DNA of 64,000 nt, taken from the NCBI GenBank assembly GCA_038230415.1, contig JBBRNH010000017.1, forward strand, positions 10,946 to 74,945, read 5' to 3'. The position numbers and the translations under genes are program-made. The notes beneath the pieces are model-generated. The model was not told the DNA's origin. It saw only the letters and a list, made by a program, of their open reading frames with translations, and made no database searches. Source of the stretch: JBBRNH01 sp038230415 (GTDB taxonomy: Bacteria; Bacteroidota; Bacteroidia; Cytophagales; Spirosomataceae). Positions 52,191 through 60,923 of this stretch are shown piece by piece (position 1 is the stretch's first letter; every line of letters begins with the position of its first letter).

Positions 52191-53312
52191 TTAGGCGAAC
52201 GTGTTGAGCATTACCGGCATCACCAGCATCAAAATATCTTCGTTTTCGTCTTTATCAGCGGGAATAACCAGCCCGGCACGGTTCGGGGCCGACATCTGCA
52301 CCGAAATCATTTTCGCGCTGAGGTTGCCCAGCATTTCGGCCAGGAGTTTGGCGTTGAAGCCGATTTCCATGTCGTCGCCCTCGTAGTCACAGAGGAGTTT
52401 TTCGTTGGCCTCGTTTGAGTAATCCAGGTCTTCGGCAGAAATGGTGAGCGTGTTGGCCTTCAGCGCAAGCCGAATCTGATGGGTGGTGCGGTTGGCGTAA
52501 ATCATAATCCGCTTCAACGAGTTCAGCAGGTCAGAGCGGCCAATGGTCAGCACATTGGGGTTGTTGGCCGGAATCGCGTTTTCGTAGTCCGGGAATCGCT
52601 CGTCAATCAACCGGCAGATAAGTTGCGTAGGGCCAAACGTAAACGACGCATTCGACTGGCTGAACTCGGCCCGCACGGGTACATTGTCGGGCAGCGATGT
52701 TTTCAGCAACTGCAACGCTTTCCGGGGAATAATCAGTGTACTGCTGACCGACGATTGAATGTCGAGCCGTTTATAGCGAATCAGCCGGTGGCCGTCCGTA
52801 GCAACAAACGTGGCCTGATCGTCAGCAAGTTGCAGGTAAACCCCCGTCATGGCCGGGCGCAGGTCGTCGGTACTGGTGGCGAAAACGGTGTTGTTAATAG
52901 CCGAAGCCAGTGCGTTCGAGCTGAACTCGACCGACAAGCTTTTGTTGACCGTTGGCAGCTTTGGGAAATCAATCGGATTTTCGCCAGAGAGTTTAAACCG
53001 CCCATTGTCGGTCATAATCTGGGTGCCAAACGTTTCGGTGTCAATGTTAAAGGTAACGGGCTGTTCGGGCAAACTCCGCAGCGTATCCAAGAGTAGCTTG
53101 GCCGGAATCGCAATGGCACCGTTGTCTGCCGACTCGACCGGAATCGAGGTTGTCATTGTCGTTTGCAGGTCAGAGGCCGTAACGGTCAGGGTGCCTTCGT
53201 CTAAGCGAAACAGAAAATTTTCTAAAATCGGAACGATAGGGTTAGTAGCTACCACGCCGTTGATATTCGACAGGTTCTTCAGCAGAACGGCGGAGGAGAC
53301 GATAAACTTCAT
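52191..53312 (-). CDS. dnaN: DNA polymerase III beta subunit (sliding clamp)
   Basis: This 373-residue clamp has three homologous domains. Visible features are MKFIVSSAVLLKNLSNINGV at the start, FLFRLDEGTLTVTASDLQTTM, the FVATDGHRLIRYK hallmark and the C-terminal VIPADKDENEDILMLVMPVML. It tethers DNA polymerase III to the template. The start at 53312 is chosen because the 18-residue upstream extension (to 53366) is not part of the family. It lies 78 bases after gldG on the same strand, and a TATTTTTG candidate promoter element sits in that gap. Confidence 0.97.
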   Translation of the reverse strand: MKFIVSSAVLLKNLSNINGVVATNPIVPILENFLFRLDEGTLTVTASDLQTTMTTSIPVESADNGAIAIPAKLLLDTLRSLPEQPVTFNIDTETFGTQIMTDNGRFKLSGENPIDFPKLPTVNKSLSVEFSSNALASAINNTVFATSTDDLRPAMTGVYLQLADDQATFVATDGHRLIRYKRLDIQSSVSSTLIIPRKALQLLKTSLPDNVPVRAEFSQSNASFTFGPTQLICRLIDERFPDYENAIPANNPNVLTIGRSDLLNSLKRIMIYANRTTHQIRLALKANTLTISAEDLDYSNEANEKLLCDYEGDDMEIGFNAKLLAEMLGNLSAKMISVQMSAPNRAGLVIPADKDENEDILMLVMPVMLNTFA

Positions 53313-53363
53313 AGAGTCTGTGTTTAGGCGATACGCCGAAGCGTTCGCGTGGGTGTATTTGAA

Positions 53364-53371
53364 CAAAAATA
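53364..53371 (-). promoter_or_regulatory. Candidate -7 element for dnaN
   Basis: TATTTTTG on the minus strand matches the Bacteroidota -7 consensus TAnnTTTG and lies 51 bases before the dnaN start. A TTTG is found 27 bases upstream, longer than the usual spacing, so this is only a candidate. It would allow dnaN expression independent of gldG. Confidence 0.35.
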
Positions 53372-53390
53372 CGGTTTTTGGATGGATTCC

Positions 53391-55073
53391 CTACATCCCA
53401 AACCGTCTGCGCCGAACAATCTGCCAAACGATACCCACCAGTCCGATCAATGCCAATGGCCCCAGCAGGTTGAGCAACTGCCAGCCGGTGCGCTCCGATA
53501 CGAGCCTGATTTTGTCTAATGGCCGCAGCGTGATCTGCCGGGTACGGGCCGTGATGAGTCCGCCGGGGTCAACCAAATAGTCAATAGCGTTCAGGGCAAA
53601 ATCTTTGTTGGCGAATGTTTGGCGGGTGTAGCGGTCGAAACCAAGCGGGTAGGGGGTCTGCGTTTTATAGTTCACGTCATTTACGAGCAAATCACCATCG
53701 GCGCAGACCAGCACCCGCGAGGCAACACCGTCGGCCCGAAAGCCCGTGCTACGGGGGTCGCCCGCAAGAATCCGATTGGCGAACAACGACCGAAACCGCC
53801 CTTCGAGCAGACAGCCCACGAGTTTAACCCCGCCATTGTACGTCTGTGGGTCGGGTTGTTGGCGGGCTTCATTGTAGGCCACCACCGCCGGAGCCGCCAG
53901 CAGTTTGGTATAGGGCGAAGTGAGCAACAGCGGAGTTTTCAGAATCGGCTGACCGCCCGCGCCCGTTGCCGCAACCGTATCGAGCGTACTGGCAAAGCGC
54001 AGCCAAACCGCGTCTAAATTTTTGGTGATGGGATTTTGGCCGGTGCCAAACGAGTTGATAACCGGGTAAAACCGCCAGGGAACAAGTTGAATATTGGGTT
54101 TGTCGCCGAGGTTACCCACGTTGAGCGGAATTACGTTGCACGATAAATCTTTGAGCAGGTTGCGGTTGATACGAACACCCCACCGGAAAAACAGGTCATC
54201 CAAACCCACGTTGAGGGGTTGGGCAAAGGTGCCTTCGCTGCCCACACTGTCCACCTTTGCGCCATCCACAAAAAATAACGCCCGCCCGCCGTTCACCACA
54301 AACTGATCGAGCTTGAACACGTCATCCTCCGAAAACGGCCTGTCGGGTTTGGCAATCAGCAGCGCATCAACGCCCGTAACGGGTTCGGGTTTGGTTAGGT
54401 CCACGAAAAACAGGTCATAATTTTCCTGCACCGAGGCCAGCAAATCGGCAAAGCGCGAGGGCGGCACGTTGGTATGCCCAAATACCAATCCCACCCGCCG
54501 ACGCTGCCCAACGGGCTGGGTGAGTTGCCGGATTGCCGCAGCTACCTGATATTCAACGCCTTCGTAAGATTGATTGAGCTGCTCTTCGGGCGTGGCGGCT
54601 TTGTTGCCTTTCAGCAGCAACACCGCAGCTTCTTTGCCTTTGTAAGAAACCACCGCGCCGGGCAGTACCAATTTTTCGGTGCGTTTGCCGCCCTCATTGT
54701 CCACTACGTTGGAGGGGAAAAGCCCTTTTTGGGCAAGCGTTTCCAGCAGTTTTGCTTTTGCTTTGGGGTCGGTTTGTGCATCGGGGTCAACAAACCGATA
54801 CGTCACCCGATTGCCCGCAATGGTCTTGAATTCGTCGAGCGTTTCGCGAATGGCGTTTTCCAAGCGTTTGAAGCCGGGTGGCAAATCGCCGGTGAGGTAA
54901 ATCGTAACGTGAACGTCATCATCGAGGGTGGTGAGTAGTTTTCTGGTTGCGCCGGAGAGGGTATAGCGTTTCTCGGCAGTCAGATCGAGCCGAAAAAACA
55001 CGGATGCCGACAGCACATTCAGCAATACCATAGCCAACAGCACAAGGCCGGTGCGGGCGAGGGGAGTTTTCAT
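53391..55073 (-). CDS. gldG: Gliding-motility ABC transporter component GldG
   Basis: This 560-residue protein has an N-terminal membrane helix (TGLVLLAMVLLNVLSASVFF), the GldG opening LTAEKRYTLSGATRKLLTTLDDDVHVTIYLTGDLPPGFK, a large periplasmic DUF4350/IFT52-like domain (GLVFGHTNVPPSRFADLLAS; LLIAKPDRPFSEDDVFKLDQF) and a C-terminal helix (LLGPLALIGLVGIVWQIV). GldG works with the GldF permease and GldA ATPase in Bacteroidota gliding. The gldF gene, usually adjacent upstream, is not there: the upstream 250 bases are a palindromic repeat block and then a ROK gene. Linkage to dnaN downstream is familiar from Cytophagales. Confidence 0.92.
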   Translation of the reverse strand: MKTPLARTGLVLLAMVLLNVLSASVFFRLDLTAEKRYTLSGATRKLLTTLDDDVHVTIYLTGDLPPGFKRLENAIRETLDEFKTIAGNRVTYRFVDPDAQTDPKAKAKLLETLAQKGLFPSNVVDNEGGKRTEKLVLPGAVVSYKGKEAAVLLLKGNKAATPEEQLNQSYEGVEYQVAAAIRQLTQPVGQRRRVGLVFGHTNVPPSRFADLLASVQENYDLFFVDLTKPEPVTGVDALLIAKPDRPFSEDDVFKLDQFVVNGGRALFFVDGAKVDSVGSEGTFAQPLNVGLDDLFFRWGVRINRNLLKDLSCNVIPLNVGNLGDKPNIQLVPWRFYPVINSFGTGQNPITKNLDAVWLRFASTLDTVAATGAGGQPILKTPLLLTSPYTKLLAAPAVVAYNEARQQPDPQTYNGGVKLVGCLLEGRFRSLFANRILAGDPRSTGFRADGVASRVLVCADGDLLVNDVNYKTQTPYPLGFDRYTRQTFANKDFALNAIDYLVDPGGLITARTRQITLRPLDKIRLVSERTGWQLLNLLGPLALIGLVGIVWQIVRRRRFGM

Positions 55074-55083
55074 CTAAGGTGCA

Positions 55084-55307
55084 AAATGGAGAAAAGAAGA
55101 AAGATAATTATTTTGAGAATCTGTCCGGCACCGCCCCTCGGCTGTGCCGCTTCAGCCGAAAACGTCCGTTTATATCCGTATACCCACAGCCGAGGGGCGG
55201 TGGGCAACGAGTCTGGCACCGCCCAACATAAACATATCTAAACAGTTACGAGGAAAGATAAAATGGAAGAAAGAGACTTGTTGAGGTCTTTCCTCTTTTC
55301 TCCATTT
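55084..55307. repeat. Composite nested palindrome containing a REPIN-like doublet
   Basis: The outer arms, 55084-55104 (purine-rich) and 55287-55307 (pyrimidine-rich), are 21-base inverted repeats with one mismatch. Inside lie two 22-base units, 55127-55148 and 55183-55204, in inverted orientation; 18 bases of them (55129-55146 and 55185-55202) pair perfectly. Each unit is self-complementary at its ends (GGCAC/GTGCC and CCCAC/GTGGG). A further GGCACCGCCCAAC at 55215-55227 matches 4181-4193. The block fills most of the gap between the ROK gene and gldG. Confidence 0.75.
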
Positions 55308-55324
55308 CCTCTTTTATCAACATC

Positions 55325-56209
55325 TTAAACCGCCGACCCAGCCGCGCCGATGGCCCCGGCCATGTCGCCAAATTGCGCGATTTTGATGGGCGTAGCGTGG
55401 CCGCCGGGCCGCCATTCATACAGACCCATAAACTCGGTGAGGGGTAGCATCAGGTCGTCTTCGGCCTGAGTGATACCGCCCCCCAGCACCACTAATTCCG
55501 GCGAGAGTGTGTTGATGAGCGAACACAGGCCAACGGCTAATTTTCTGACCGAATCTAACCAGAGCCACTGCGCGAAATAATCGCCCTGTTTGTGGGCTTC
55601 GAGGAGTTGATATGTACTCGTAAACCGCCCCAATGATCGCCGTTCGATGGTGGCGTTGCCGATAGCGTCTTCTAAACTGCCGGGCAGGCCCATAATATCG
55701 GGTTCGCCGAGGGCATCAACGGTGATATGCCCCACGTGACCGGCTTTCTGATACAGTCCCTGATAGAGTTGTCCGTTCAGCAAAATGCCCCCGCCAACGC
55801 CGGTGCCGAGGGTCAGCATCAACACATTTTTGTAGCCCTTCGCCACGCCAAACCGGGTTTCGGCCAACAGTGCGGCATGAGCATCGTTGACCACCCGGAC
55901 GGGCATATTCAGAAAATGGCCCCAATGAAACCCCTCTAAACCGGGCAACCGAACGGGCATAAACGCGATGCACTGGTTGGTCTCGTTGGGCAGTCCTGGA
56001 GCCGACAAACCGGCGTATTTCACCTCCGACGGTGAGGCTGCCTTGAGATCGGCAACGGTTTCGGCAACGGCCTGTTTCCAGGGTGCGGCCTCCCGTTCTG
56101 TACCGCCGTTGGTGGGGTGATAGAATTGCTTGATAACCTCGCCCGACTGAGCGTCCATCAGCACGCCCTTTATCCAGGTGCCGCCGAGGTCAATGCCAAT
56201 TACATTCAT
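55325..56209 (-). CDS. ROK family sugar kinase-like protein
   Basis: This 294-residue protein has the ROK ATP-binding motif MNVIGIDLGGTWIKGVLMD, a substrate loop AGLSAPGLPNE, catalytic VVNDAHAALLAE and the second phosphate loop LMLTLGTGVGGGILLNG, followed by GHVGHITVD. The usual ROK zinc-binding CxCGxxGC motif is absent; that position reads ALGEPDIMGLPGSLED. It probably phosphorylates a hexose such as glucose, but the missing cysteines make substrate uncertain. The start at 56209 is used; a 22-residue longer form lacks family similarity. A repeat block separates it from gldG. Confidence 0.9.
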   Translation of the reverse strand: MNVIGIDLGGTWIKGVLMDAQSGEVIKQFYHPTNGGTEREAAPWKQAVAETVADLKAASPSEVKYAGLSAPGLPNETNQCIAFMPVRLPGLEGFHWGHFLNMPVRVVNDAHAALLAETRFGVAKGYKNVLMLTLGTGVGGGILLNGQLYQGLYQKAGHVGHITVDALGEPDIMGLPGSLEDAIGNATIERRSLGRFTSTYQLLEAHKQGDYFAQWLWLDSVRKLAVGLCSLINTLSPELVVLGGGITQAEDDLMLPLTEFMGLYEWRPGGHATPIKIAQFGDMAGAIGAAGSAV

Positions 56210-56288
56210 TTGTGATATATGGTTTCTGCCGTATGAGGTATGATGTATTTCAGAATGAGCAAACACACCATACACCCTATATCATACA

Positions 56289-57074
56289 TCAGTATTGTCC
56301 TTCGGTTACGTCCCAGCCACCATCAACGCTTAAAATCTGGCCGGTGGTGAATAACGACTGATCGGATAGAAAATATACGGCGGCCCCGTCGAGGTCGTCG
56401 GGCTGCCCGATTCGCCCGCCGTCGAGGGGCTGTTTTGTTTTGATGAAGGCCATAATCTCCTCGTCGTTGGCGGCCCGTTGCGCCATCGGCGTTTCGACGA
56501 GCGACGGCAGAATGGCGTTGATACGAATGTTATCGGGCGCGTAATAGGCGGCTGTTGACCGCGTAAAGCCAATCACGGCGGCTTTGGCGGCAGCGTAGGC
56601 GTGGGTCACAAAATACTTTGGCGAGGGCGAATACCCCAGCACCGACCCCATATTCAGGATAACGCCCCCGTCGCCCTGCTCCCGGAAGGCACGGACAGCC
56701 GCCTGATTGGACAGCATCAACGACGTTAAGTTCAGATTCAGGGTGGCGTTCCAGCCGTCAAGTGTGAGTTCATGCAGGGGGCCATCGCCCATTCGTCGGC
56801 CACTGCCCCCGGCCACGTGATACAGCCCGTCGAACCCGCCAAAGATGTTCTGGCAGAGGGTGATGGCTTTGGTAGCCGTTTGCGGGTCGGCTGCGTCGCC
56901 CGACATTGCCAGGCCGTTGCCATCGAGTTGGGTTTCGGCAGCCGCGCAACTGTCGGGGTTGCGACCTACCACCACCACCCGTGCGCCTTCGTTCACAAAA
57001 GCCAATGCCGCCGACAGGCCCATGCCCGTTGTGCCGCCAATAATCACGATTCGTTTATCAGAAAGCCAGTTCAC
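56289..57074 (-). CDS. SDR family oxidoreductase
   Basis: This 261-residue short-chain dehydrogenase probably starts at the GTG at 57074 (VNWLSDKRIVIIGG), because an ATG-started longer frame from 57170 adds a non-conserved leader. The NAD(P)-binding motif is IGGTTGMGLSAALAFV, with NMGSVLGYSPSPKYF (Ser) and the catalytic YAAAK in THAYAAAKAAVIGF. The end has the typical FTTGQILSVDGGWDVTEG. Substrate is unknown. It lies 79 bases upstream of the ROK gene on the same strand, so a shared role in sugar metabolism is possible. Confidence 0.92.
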   Translation of the reverse strand: MNWLSDKRIVIIGGTTGMGLSAALAFVNEGARVVVVGRNPDSCAAAETQLDGNGLAMSGDAADPQTATKAITLCQNIFGGFDGLYHVAGGSGRRMGDGPLHELTLDGWNATLNLNLTSLMLSNQAAVRAFREQGDGGVILNMGSVLGYSPSPKYFVTHAYAAAKAAVIGFTRSTAAYYAPDNIRINAILPSLVETPMAQRAANDEEIMAFIKTKQPLDGGRIGQPDDLDGAAVYFLSDQSLFTTGQILSVDGGWDVTEGQY

Positions 57075-57267
57075 AGATAGATTGGGTTTTATGCAGAGAT
57101 GCACAAAGATAACACCGCATCGGCTGACCGGGAGATTTACGGAGATTGATGAGACGACGGGATACGTCAAGGTTTTGTTGAGACATTTTGTGTCGGCGAA
57201 CCAAGCCTATCTATGACGTTGTTACAGGAAATAGGAATATATTCGCTCAAAATAACCTGTGTAAACT

Positions 57268-57438
57268 ATGGAAACGATACCCAAACCCATGACACCCATC
57301 GAAAAACTGCGCCGGTTGGTAGCCGTAAAGAAAGAAGCCGAGCGCGATGCCAAATGGCGGTACAAAAACGATCCTGAATACCGGGCGGTGTTTGAAAAAT
57401 TAAGACAAGAAAATGCAGCCCAACGAACCAATCCTTAG
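57268..57438 (+). CDS. Small charged protein overlapping the DUF6169 gene
   Basis: This 56-residue open frame begins METIPKPMTPIEKLRRL and is dominated by Lys, Arg and Glu, consistent with a helical, possibly coiled-coil or nucleic-acid-associated protein. Its last 26 bases overlap the start of the downstream DUF6169 gene in another frame, which suggests translational coupling. I do not recognise the family. A two-gene module with a small charged first protein resembles toxin-antitoxin organisation, but nothing else supports that role. Confidence 0.6.
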   Translation: METIPKPMTPIEKLRRLVAVKKEAERDAKWRYKNDPEYRAVFEKLRQENAAQRTNP

Positions 57439-57913
57439 TTATCCGTTCCGCTTTGTGGGTGGAGAACATCACAGATATGCCTTCACTACAAAAGATGATG
57501 TTGGTTACGAAATCCGGTTCGTTCCTTCGGCGTATATGTTCGAGGAACATCTTGACGTATATATTGATGCTTTCGAGATGATCATTCTGGTGGCCGATAA
57601 TCCCAACGGGCCACGAATACCGGCAGACCCGCGAACGGCCCCAACGATTCGGGCCGTTTTTTATGACTTTTTCCAGAACTACGAACGGGTCGTTATTTTT
57701 ATCTGCGACAGTGCTGATGGAAGACACGAAGCCCGCGCCCGGAAATTTACGAATTGGTACTACACCGATATTCAGGCACGGTTCTTCAAATTTGATGCCC
57801 GCGTTGTTGATGGCGATGGGTCTATCCTGATTTCTATTGTTCTGCACAGTAGCCATACGCACTTCGACGACGTGGTAAGCGTGATAAAAACCCTCCATGA
57901 CAAGGAAAAGTAA
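57413..57913 (+). CDS. DUF6169 family protein
   Basis: This 166-residue protein of unknown function matches my recollection of the DUF6169 family in Bacteroidota: NEPILSYPFRFVGGEHHRYAF, GYEIRFVPSAYMF, YDFFQNYERVVIFICDSADGRHEARARKF and a FDDVVSVIKTLHDKEK ending. No signal peptide or membrane segment is visible. It is the second gene of a pair with the overlapping 56-residue frame and ends 29 bases before the M16 peptidase gene. The convergent antisense frame over the same bases is rejected as a shadow. Confidence 0.72.
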   Translation: MQPNEPILSYPFRFVGGEHHRYAFTTKDDVGYEIRFVPSAYMFEEHLDVYIDAFEMIILVADNPNGPRIPADPRTAPTIRAVFYDFFQNYERVVIFICDSADGRHEARARKFTNWYYTDIQARFFKFDARVVDGDGSILISIVLHSSHTHFDDVVSVIKTLHDKEK

Positions 57914-57942
57914 GCTCACCCCCTATAAAATCACATAACCCA

Positions 57943-60780
57943 ATGCGCTTCCAACAACAACTCACGGCTGGCCTGTGTCTGCTGACCGCTACCCTGGCCC
58001 TGGCCCAACCCGCGTCAAAGACCACCAAACCGGCAGCCGCCCCTGCCGCGCTGACGACCCCGATTCCGTTTGACCCCGACGTGAAGGTGGGCAAACTGCC
58101 GAACGGTCTGACGTACTACATCCGTAAAAATGCCGAACCCAAAAACCGCGCCGAACTCCGGTTGGTGGTGAAGGCCGGGTCGGTGCTGGAAAACGATAAT
58201 CAGCAGGGACTGGCGCACTTTATGGAGCATATGGAGTTTAACGGCACCAAAAACTTCCCCAAAAATGAATTGGTGGGCTTCCTGCAATCGGCGGGGGTGC
58301 GGTTCGGAGCCGATTTGAACGCCTACACCAGTTTTGACGAAACAGTCTATCAACTCCCCGTACCGACGGATTCGGCGCGGCTGCTGGAGCGGTCGTTTCA
58401 GATTCTGGAAGATTGGGCGCACAACGCGACATTAGACACCGCCGAAATTAATAAAGAACGGGGTGTGGTGCTGGAAGAATGGCGGCTGGGGCGGGGTGCA
58501 CAACAGCGGATGCGCGACAAATTTCTGCCCCTGATCCTGAATAACTCGCAGTATGCCAACCGATTGCCGATTGGCAAAGAAGACTTGCTGCGGACGTTTA
58601 AACCCGATGTGCTGACCCAATTTTACCGCGACTGGTACCGGCCCGATCTGATGGCCGTGATGGCCGTTGGTGATTTCGACATGGACAAAACCGAAGCCAT
58701 GATCCGCGAAAAATTTGGCCGGATTCCTGCCGTTGCCAACGCCAAACCCCGAACCCGCTACACGATTGCACCCCACAAAGATACCAAAGTGGTGATTGTG
58801 ACCGATAACGAGCAACCCAACACGGTGATTCAGGTGATTTATAAACGCCCCGAAATCGTGCAAACCACGCTGAACGACCTCCGCGCCGACCTCGCCCGGA
58901 GTTTGTTCAACGCTATGCTCGGCAACCGGATTCAGGAACTGACCCAACGCGCTGACCCGCCGTTTGTGTTTGGCATCAGTAATTACAGCAACTTCTTGGG
59001 CGATTTGGATGCCTTTACCTCCATTGCGCTGGCGAAAGACGGCAACGTCGAAAAAGCGATTCGGGCCTTGCTTGACGAGAACAGCCGGGTGAAACAGTTT
59101 GGCTTCACGGCCACCGAACTCGCCCGCGCCAAGCAGGAACTCATCACCGGCATTGAGCAGGCCTACCGCGAACGCGACAAAACGAAATCGGTCAATTTCG
59201 TGAATCAGTACGTGCAGTATTTCCTGAAAGGCGAACCCTCGACCGGCATCTCGTTCTATTCTGACTTTGCCCATGCCCAACTGCCCGGCATCGAATTAGC
59301 CGACGTGAACGGCTTGGTGAATCAGTTTTTCAGCAACGAAAACCGCGCCGTGATTATCCTCGCGCCGGAGAAAGACAAAGCCAAACTCCCCACCGCCGAG
59401 CAGGTTTTGGGCTACGTCGACAACACCGGCAAAGGTCTCACCGCCTACGTGGATCAGGTTTCGACCAAGCCGTTACTGGCGAAAGAACCAACAGCAGGGC
59501 CGGTGGTCAGCACCAAAAAAATTGCCGACATCGGCGTAACGGAGTGGAAACTCAAAAACGGCGCAACGGTGATTTTGAAACCGACCACGTTCAAAAACGA
59601 CGAGATTCTGTTTTCGGCCAGCAGCAAGGGCGGCACGAGCAAGTATGGTTTGCCCGATTTTATGTCGGCCCGGTTTGCTTCGACCATTGCCAGCATTGGC
59701 GGCACCGGCGAATACAGTCAGGTGCAGTTGGGTAAGTTTTTGTCCGGTAAAACCCTGAGCGTGAATCCGTTTGTGAGCGAACTAACCGAAGGCATCGGCG
59801 GCAACACGGCTCCGAAAGACCTCGAAACGGCTTTGCAACTGATGAACAGCTACTTTACGCAGCCCCGCAAAGATGCTGATGTGGTGAAAGGTTTCCTGTC
59901 GAACCAACGGAGTTTCGTGCAGAATCAGATTACCACGCCTACGCCCCAAAAAGTGTTTCAGGATACGATTGCCGTAACACTCGGTGCCAACAACCCGCGC
60001 CGGCAGCCGCTAAAACCGGAGGATTTTGACAAGGTTGATACCGACCGAGCCTTAGCTATTTACCGCGAACGGTTCGCCAACGCCGGGGATTTCACGTTTT
60101 ATTTCGTCGGTAATTTTGATGAAACCAAACTGAAACCCCTCATCGAGAAATACATCGGCGGACTGCCGGGCGGTGGTCAGGCCGAAACGTTTACCGATTT
60201 GGGCATCCGAATTCCGGCGGGACAAATCACCAAAACGGTGTATAAAGGCGTTGATCCGAAAGCCACCGTGCAACTCGTGTATAGCGGTGAGTTTGACTGG
60301 AAACCCGAAAACGCCACCCAGGTTGACGCGCTGGCTGAAGTGCTGGAAATCAAACTCATCGAAAAACTGCGGGAAGAAGAAAGCGGGGTCTATGGTGTGG
60401 GTTGCAACGGCTCATACAGCAAATTTCCGGTGCCGCGCTACACATTCCGCATCGGCTTTGGGTGCGCCCCCGAAAACGTGGACAAACTCACGGCCAAAAC
60501 AATGGAGTTGATTAACAACCTGAAAACCAACGGGGCCGACCTAAAAGATGTTGACAAATTCAAGATCGAGACCCGGCGCGAAACCGAGATTCAACTCAAA
60601 GACAACAATTTCTGGCTCGGCTACCTGTCAAATCAATCCAACAACGGCGACGACCTGCTCGAAGTCTTACAGGAGGACAAACTGCTTAATGCCGTGACCG
60701 TAGAAAGCACCAAAGCAGCCGCCAATAAATACTTCGGGGCCAACGTCGCCAGGTTTTTGCTGTTGCCGGAGAAGAAGTAA
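57943..60780 (+). CDS. M16 (insulinase-family) metallopeptidase
   Basis: This 945-residue exported peptidase has a signal peptide (LTAGLCLLTATLALAQ), an active N-terminal M16 domain with the inverted zinc motif HFMEH (H92, E95, H96) in GLAHFMEHMEFNGTKNF, and a distal Glu expected in ERGVVLEEWRLG. A second, inactive M16 half follows from about residue 520 (ITEWKLKNGATVILKPT-like segment VTEWKLKNGATVILK). Such fused two-half PqqL/pitrilysin-like proteins degrade peptides in the periplasm of Bacteroidota. A strong hairpin follows the stop codon. Confidence 0.95.
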   Translation: MRFQQQLTAGLCLLTATLALAQPASKTTKPAAAPAALTTPIPFDPDVKVGKLPNGLTYYIRKNAEPKNRAELRLVVKAGSVLENDNQQGLAHFMEHMEFNGTKNFPKNELVGFLQSAGVRFGADLNAYTSFDETVYQLPVPTDSARLLERSFQILEDWAHNATLDTAEINKERGVVLEEWRLGRGAQQRMRDKFLPLILNNSQYANRLPIGKEDLLRTFKPDVLTQFYRDWYRPDLMAVMAVGDFDMDKTEAMIREKFGRIPAVANAKPRTRYTIAPHKDTKVVIVTDNEQPNTVIQVIYKRPEIVQTTLNDLRADLARSLFNAMLGNRIQELTQRADPPFVFGISNYSNFLGDLDAFTSIALAKDGNVEKAIRALLDENSRVKQFGFTATELARAKQELITGIEQAYRERDKTKSVNFVNQYVQYFLKGEPSTGISFYSDFAHAQLPGIELADVNGLVNQFFSNENRAVIILAPEKDKAKLPTAEQVLGYVDNTGKGLTAYVDQVSTKPLLAKEPTAGPVVSTKKIADIGVTEWKLKNGATVILKPTTFKNDEILFSASSKGGTSKYGLPDFMSARFASTIASIGGTGEYSQVQLGKFLSGKTLSVNPFVSELTEGIGGNTAPKDLETALQLMNSYFTQPRKDADVVKGFLSNQRSFVQNQITTPTPQKVFQDTIAVTLGANNPRRQPLKPEDFDKVDTDRALAIYRERFANAGDFTFYFVGNFDETKLKPLIEKYIGGLPGGGQAETFTDLGIRIPAGQITKTVYKGVDPKATVQLVYSGEFDWKPENATQVDALAEVLEIKLIEKLREEESGVYGVGCNGSYSKFPVPRYTFRIGFGCAPENVDKLTAKTMELINNLKTNGADLKDVDKFKIETRRETEIQLKDNNFWLGYLSNQSNNGDDLLEVLQEDKLLNAVTVESTKAAANKYFGANVARFLLLPEKK

Positions 60781-60884
60781 GTAGTCTGCTAAGAATGGCG
60801 AAGAACGTTCATTACGCTGTGATTGGCACTGATGAATTGAATCTGTCAGGGCGATAGGCGCGACCGACAGGCTATCCCATGACG

Positions 60885-60918
60885 ACGACCCGGCCCGATT
60901 TCTATCGGGCCGGGTCGT
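60885..60918. terminator. Hairpin between convergent genes
   Basis: A perfect 14-base GC-rich stem, ACGACCCGGCCCGA and TCGGGCCGGGTCGT, has a 6-base loop. It lies between the ends of the converging M16 peptidase and permease genes. There is no strong T-run, so it may act as a bidirectional terminator or an mRNA-end stabiliser rather than a canonical intrinsic terminator. Confidence 0.65.
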
Positions 60919-60923
60919 TGCGT

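Noticed and set aside
57266..57919. Minus-strand open frame of 217 codons
   Set aside because: It covers the DUF6169 gene in reverse. The plus-strand pair has better composition, overlap logic and family resemblance.
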